From NCBI GenBank assembly GCA_910589195.1, contig CAJUTC010000078.1:1-7888 (forward strand): a DNA stretch of 7,888 nucleotides, read 5' to 3'. A program made the position numbers and the translations under genes. The notes beneath the pieces were generated by a model. The model did no database searches. It had not been told where the DNA came from and was given only the letters and a program-made list of their open reading frames with translations. This stretch comes from an uncultured Lachnospiraceae bacterium (GTDB taxonomy: Bacteria > Bacillota > Clostridia > Lachnospirales > Lachnospiraceae). Positions 5,822 to 7,888 of the stretch are shown here, piece by piece; positions within the stretch are counted from its first letter, which is position 1; every line of letters starts with the position of its first letter.

Positions 5822-6354
5822 GCCTGTTTCACCTTCTTCCCGGAGAAAAATTCCAAGTCTTCATCTTTGTAATACCACATAACCAGAATGATAAGGAAAC
5901 ACGCGGCAATGGTGACGTAGCAATCTGCCACGTTGAAGATCGGGAAATCAATCAGGCAAAAATATAAAAAATCTACCACAAACTGCTGCCGAATCCGATC
6001 AATCATATTTCCCAAAGCTCCGGCCACCAAAAGGACCATACAGCCTCCAAGGGGAAGATAATGCTTTGTAAATGGCATTCGGTAAAGAGCAAAGCCTACC
6101 CCAGCCAGCACAACTGCCGCAACCAAAAAGAAAAATACCTGTCGTCCCTGGAGCATGCCAAATGCCGCTCCCCTGTTTTCCAAATACCTCAATTCAAATA
6201 CACCGTTCCAGATTACAATTTCTGGCTGGTCTTTTAAACTGTTAGACGCTAACTGTTTGGTCCACTGATCCAGCCAAATTAAAACGGCTGTGCTTACAAA
6301 AAAGGCAGCCAGGCCCTTCCATTTTTCTCTTAATGTATTCATTTTATCCTGCAT
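5818..6354 (-). CDS. lspA: Lipoprotein signal peptidase (signal peptidase II)
   Basis: LspA is an inner-membrane aspartic protease that cuts the signal peptide of prolipoproteins before the lipid-modified cysteine. The 178-residue product has four hydrophobic segments, at about 14-30, 72-92, 100-116 and 144-161. Family blocks are visible: LDQWTK (29-33), ENRGAAFG (59-66), GALGNMIDR (112-120) with catalytic D119, and FNVADC (140-145) with catalytic D144. Start choice is uncertain. ATG at 6354 has GGGAG 14 bases upstream, which is long, while ATG at 6342 (residue 5) has AGGA four bases before it. Either gives an intact enzyme. It overlaps rluD by four bases (TTGA), so the two are cotranscribed. 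It follows aroB after a 226-base structured gap. Confidence 0.96.
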   Translation of the reverse strand: MQDKMNTLREKWKGLAAFFVSTAVLIWLDQWTKQLASNSLKDQPEIVIWNGVFELRYLENRGAAFGMLQGRQVFFFLVAAVVLAGVGFALYRMPFTKHYLPLGGCMVLLVAGALGNMIDRIRQQFVVDFLYFCLIDFPIFNVADCYVTIAACFLIILVMWYYKDEDLEFFSGKKVKQA

Positions 6355-6383
6355 AATTATTTATTGTTCTCCCATCATATGAT

Positions 6384-6580
6384 ATCAGGGTTAAATGGTC
6401 TAAAATCCCATGTTAATCTTGCTAGCAAAAGGATTTTTAGACTTTGGAACCCGCTAAAAACATGAAAAACAGTAGCCCGATCCAGGCGGATTTTGGATGT
6501 TTTTAGGATTTTGGGCGCACATAGGGCGGATAAATCCTGCATCATAAATATCAAAAGACCGTTTGACACCTTTAACATGA
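6384..6580. repeat. Inverted-repeat-rich intergenic region between aroB and lspA
   Basis: This gap holds no convincing gene but is dense in symmetry. One element pairs 6398-6409 with 6431-6442 (GTCTAAAA-type arms, one bulge), is extended by GGGTT/AACCC at 6388-6392 and 6448-6452, and has the palindrome TTGCTAGCAA at 6419-6428 in its loop. A second has perfect ten-base arms CTAAAAACAT/ATGTTTTTAG at 6454-6463 and 6497-6506, with an inner ATCC/GGAT hairpin. GGATTTTGG occurs twice (6488-6496 and 6506-6514), and GGATAAATCC (6528-6537) is a further short palindrome. No U-tract terminator is seen on either strand. It could be a structured RNA, an old repeat element, or a processing region. Confidence 0.55.
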
Positions 6581-7672
6581 TTATCTGGCAAGAATTTCGC
6601 AAAGACCCAGATGCATTTCCTCACGGCTAACTGTTGGATCCACAACAGCCTGCCCCAAAGACTTTAGCAAAATGAATTTAATTCTCCCGGCTTCCATCTT
6701 TTTATCATGCTTTACAGCTTCTAATACCGCGTCTGCCGAAATCCCTTCTATTTTCAGTGGCATCTGAAATGTTTTCATAACATTCTTAAACTCACGCAAT
6801 TCATCTTCTGATAAATATCCCCTGTTTACCGAAATCCGAATAGCAGCCAAGCATCCTACCGCTACGCAATGCCCGTGAGGCATAGAGAATTCCTTCAGTT
6901 TTTCAATGCTATGGCCTAATGTGTGGCCAAAATTCAAAAGAGCACGGCTTCCTTTTTCCTTCGGATCGTCTTCCACCACCCTTCGCTTAATCTTGTTACT
7001 TTCCAGAATCATATTTTGGCAAATAGCTTCATCCCGGCTCATTATGTTAGCACTGTTGGCAAGCAGCCATAGATAGTATTCCTTATTCTGGATTAACCCA
7101 TGTTTTACTACCTCTCCCATTCCAGAAATAAACTGTTCCTCCGGCAATGTAGATAAGGTTTTCACATTAGTATATACAAGGCTTGGCATGTGGAAAGCCC
7201 CTACCATATTTTTGTAAGCATCAAAATCAACACCTGTTTTTCCTCCAATGCTGGAATCTACCTGTGACAATAATGTAGTAGGAATCTGAATAAATGAAAT
7301 TCCACGCAGATAGGTTGCTGCCGCAAAACCGCATAAATCTCCGGTCACGCCTCCTCCTAGCGCTACCAACATATCATTTCGTTGGTATGATTTTTGAATA
7401 AGGCGTTCGTATAAATCTTTAACCGTATTTAAGTTTTTATATTCTTCTCCTGCTGGAAAGATGAACGCATCAACCCTTTGGGCAACTTTTGAAAGCCTTT
7501 TTTGAACTTCATCAAGGTATAGGGAAGCTACATTTGAATCTGTTACAATACATAGCTTCTTCGTTTCCGTTCCTAATTTCTTTACCTCTTGGTCTAATGC
7601 TTCAAAGGATTGTTCTAACACAATATCATAAACAGGATTTCCATCTAAGTGTACGCATAAACGGTTTGGCAT
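6581..7672 (-). CDS. aroB: 3-Dehydroquinate synthase
   Basis: AroB converts the seven-carbon sugar acid DAHP to 3-dehydroquinate, the second step of the shikimate pathway, using NAD and a divalent metal in the cytosol. The 363-residue product has normal length. The NAD-binding region includes DMLVALGGGVTGDLCGFAA (GGGVTGD at 106-112) and PTTLLSQVDSSIGGKTGVD (131-149). Metal ligands are E187 in GMGEVVKHG, H250 in NFGHTLGH and H266 in MPHGHCVAVG. The start at 7672 is taken because AGGAGG lies seven bases upstream; the open frame to 7693 only adds seven residues that contain that ribosome site. Other shikimate genes are not seen in the window; aroB stands before lspA-rluD. It follows an unidentified gene and a hairpin, with no clear promoter between. 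Confidence 0.97.
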   Translation of the reverse strand: MPNRLCVHLDGNPVYDIVLEQSFEALDQEVKKLGTETKKLCIVTDSNVASLYLDEVQKRLSKVAQRVDAFIFPAGEEYKNLNTVKDLYERLIQKSYQRNDMLVALGGGVTGDLCGFAAATYLRGISFIQIPTTLLSQVDSSIGGKTGVDFDAYKNMVGAFHMPSLVYTNVKTLSTLPEEQFISGMGEVVKHGLIQNKEYYLWLLANSANIMSRDEAICQNMILESNKIKRRVVEDDPKEKGSRALLNFGHTLGHSIEKLKEFSMPHGHCVAVGCLAAIRISVNRGYLSEDELREFKNVMKTFQMPLKIEGISADAVLEAVKHDKKMEAGRIKFILLKSLGQAVVDPTVSREEMHLGLCEILAR

Positions 7673-7742
7673 TACATTTCCTCCTGATATCATTTTTTAC
7701 AGTTTTTTCTTAAGGATTCCCTTTTGATTCTCTCTTTAAACC

Positions 7743-7790
7743 GGAAAAAGCAAGCATCCTTTCCTTCCGAAAAGAAATGTTTGCTTTTCC
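7743..7790. terminator. Imperfect terminator-like hairpin between the upstream gene and aroB
   Basis: GGAAAAAGCAAGCAT (7743-7757) pairs with ATGTTTGCTTTTCC (7777-7790) with one bulged A and one mismatch or G-U. The inner bases add weaker G-U pairing around a CGGA loop. The core GC-containing stem is flanked by A and T tracts, as in bidirectional terminators, but no free U tract follows the full stem. It lies 30 bases after the stop at 7820. Confidence 0.5.
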
Positions 7791-7819
7791 ATACACAATA
7801 ATTTCTTTTGCTCCCCCGT

Positions 7820-7888
7820 TTACAAACGGATATTCATTCCGGATACACCGCCTAAGTTCCCTCCAGAAAGCAAATCCTGAAAATCACC
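7820..7888 (-). CDS. C-terminal end of an unidentified protein, cut by window edge
   Basis: A frame enters from the right edge and ends at TAA (7822-7820), giving 22 residues rich in Gly and Ser that finish with SGMNIRL. The stop is followed by the hairpin at 7743-7790, as expected for the end of a gene, which is the main support. Too little is present to name a family, and a chance open frame of this length cannot be excluded. Confidence 0.4.
   Translation of the reverse strand, partial: GDFQDLLSGGNLGGVSGMNIRL

Noticed and set aside
6371..6379. TATGAT as a -10 box for lspA
   Set aside because: No matching -35 at 16-18 bases; the best upstream match is poor, so I do not list it as a promoter.
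6375..6645. Two overlapping minus-strand frames (75 and 63 residues) across the aroB-lspA gap
   Set aside because: Both start inside aroB in other frames, lack ribosome sites and show no recognisable domain; the inverted repeats explain the region better.

Overview
Every credible gene in this window lies on the minus strand, so the biological reading direction runs from 7888 down to 1. The gene order and protein sequences point to a low-to-moderate GC Gram-positive bacterium of the class Clostridia, most likely Lachnospiraceae-like. The evidence is the rplU-prp-rpmA-obgE-yhbY-nadD-yqeK order, an L27 with a cleavable N-terminal extension next to its Prp protease, purine-rich AGGAGG ribosome binding sites, and an AAK6-type cytidylate kinase-like protein. 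This taxonomic call is inference; there is no rRNA gene in the window.

Layout, in transcription order. At 7888-7820 lies the last 22 codons of an unrecognised gene, followed by an imperfect terminator-like hairpin at 7743-7790. Then come aroB (3-dehydroquinate synthase, 7672-6581), a 226-base gene-free stretch full of inverted repeats, lspA (signal peptidase II) and an overlapping rluD-family pseudouridine synthase that starts at TTG. A 262-base gap follows; it holds a possible -10 box, a six-codon upstream ORF and an intrinsic-terminator-like hairpin. This leads into a cytidylate kinase-like gene (4641-4006). A strong sigma-A-type promoter (TTGACA, 17 bases, TATTAT) at 3979-3951 then starts the ribosomal operon rplU-prp-rpmA. 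A second terminator-like hairpin and a 166-base structured leader separate rpmA from obgE-yhbY-nadD-yqeK. yqeK runs off the left edge.

How the genes work together. rplU, prp and rpmA supply large-subunit proteins L21 and L27 plus the cysteine protease that trims L27. Obg (GTPase), YhbY (RNA-binding CRM protein) and the RluD-like enzyme act in 50S subunit assembly or rRNA modification. NadD makes NAD precursors, and YqeK is an HD-domain hydrolase of dinucleoside tetraphosphates. LspA matures lipoproteins, and AroB serves aromatic amino acid synthesis.

The genes are conserved housekeeping genes, and I see no phage, transposon, CRISPR array or new protein system. The points worth a second look are in the gaps between genes: three structured, possibly regulatory, intergenic RNAs (before lspA, before the kinase gene and before obgE) and the known-type leader before rplU.
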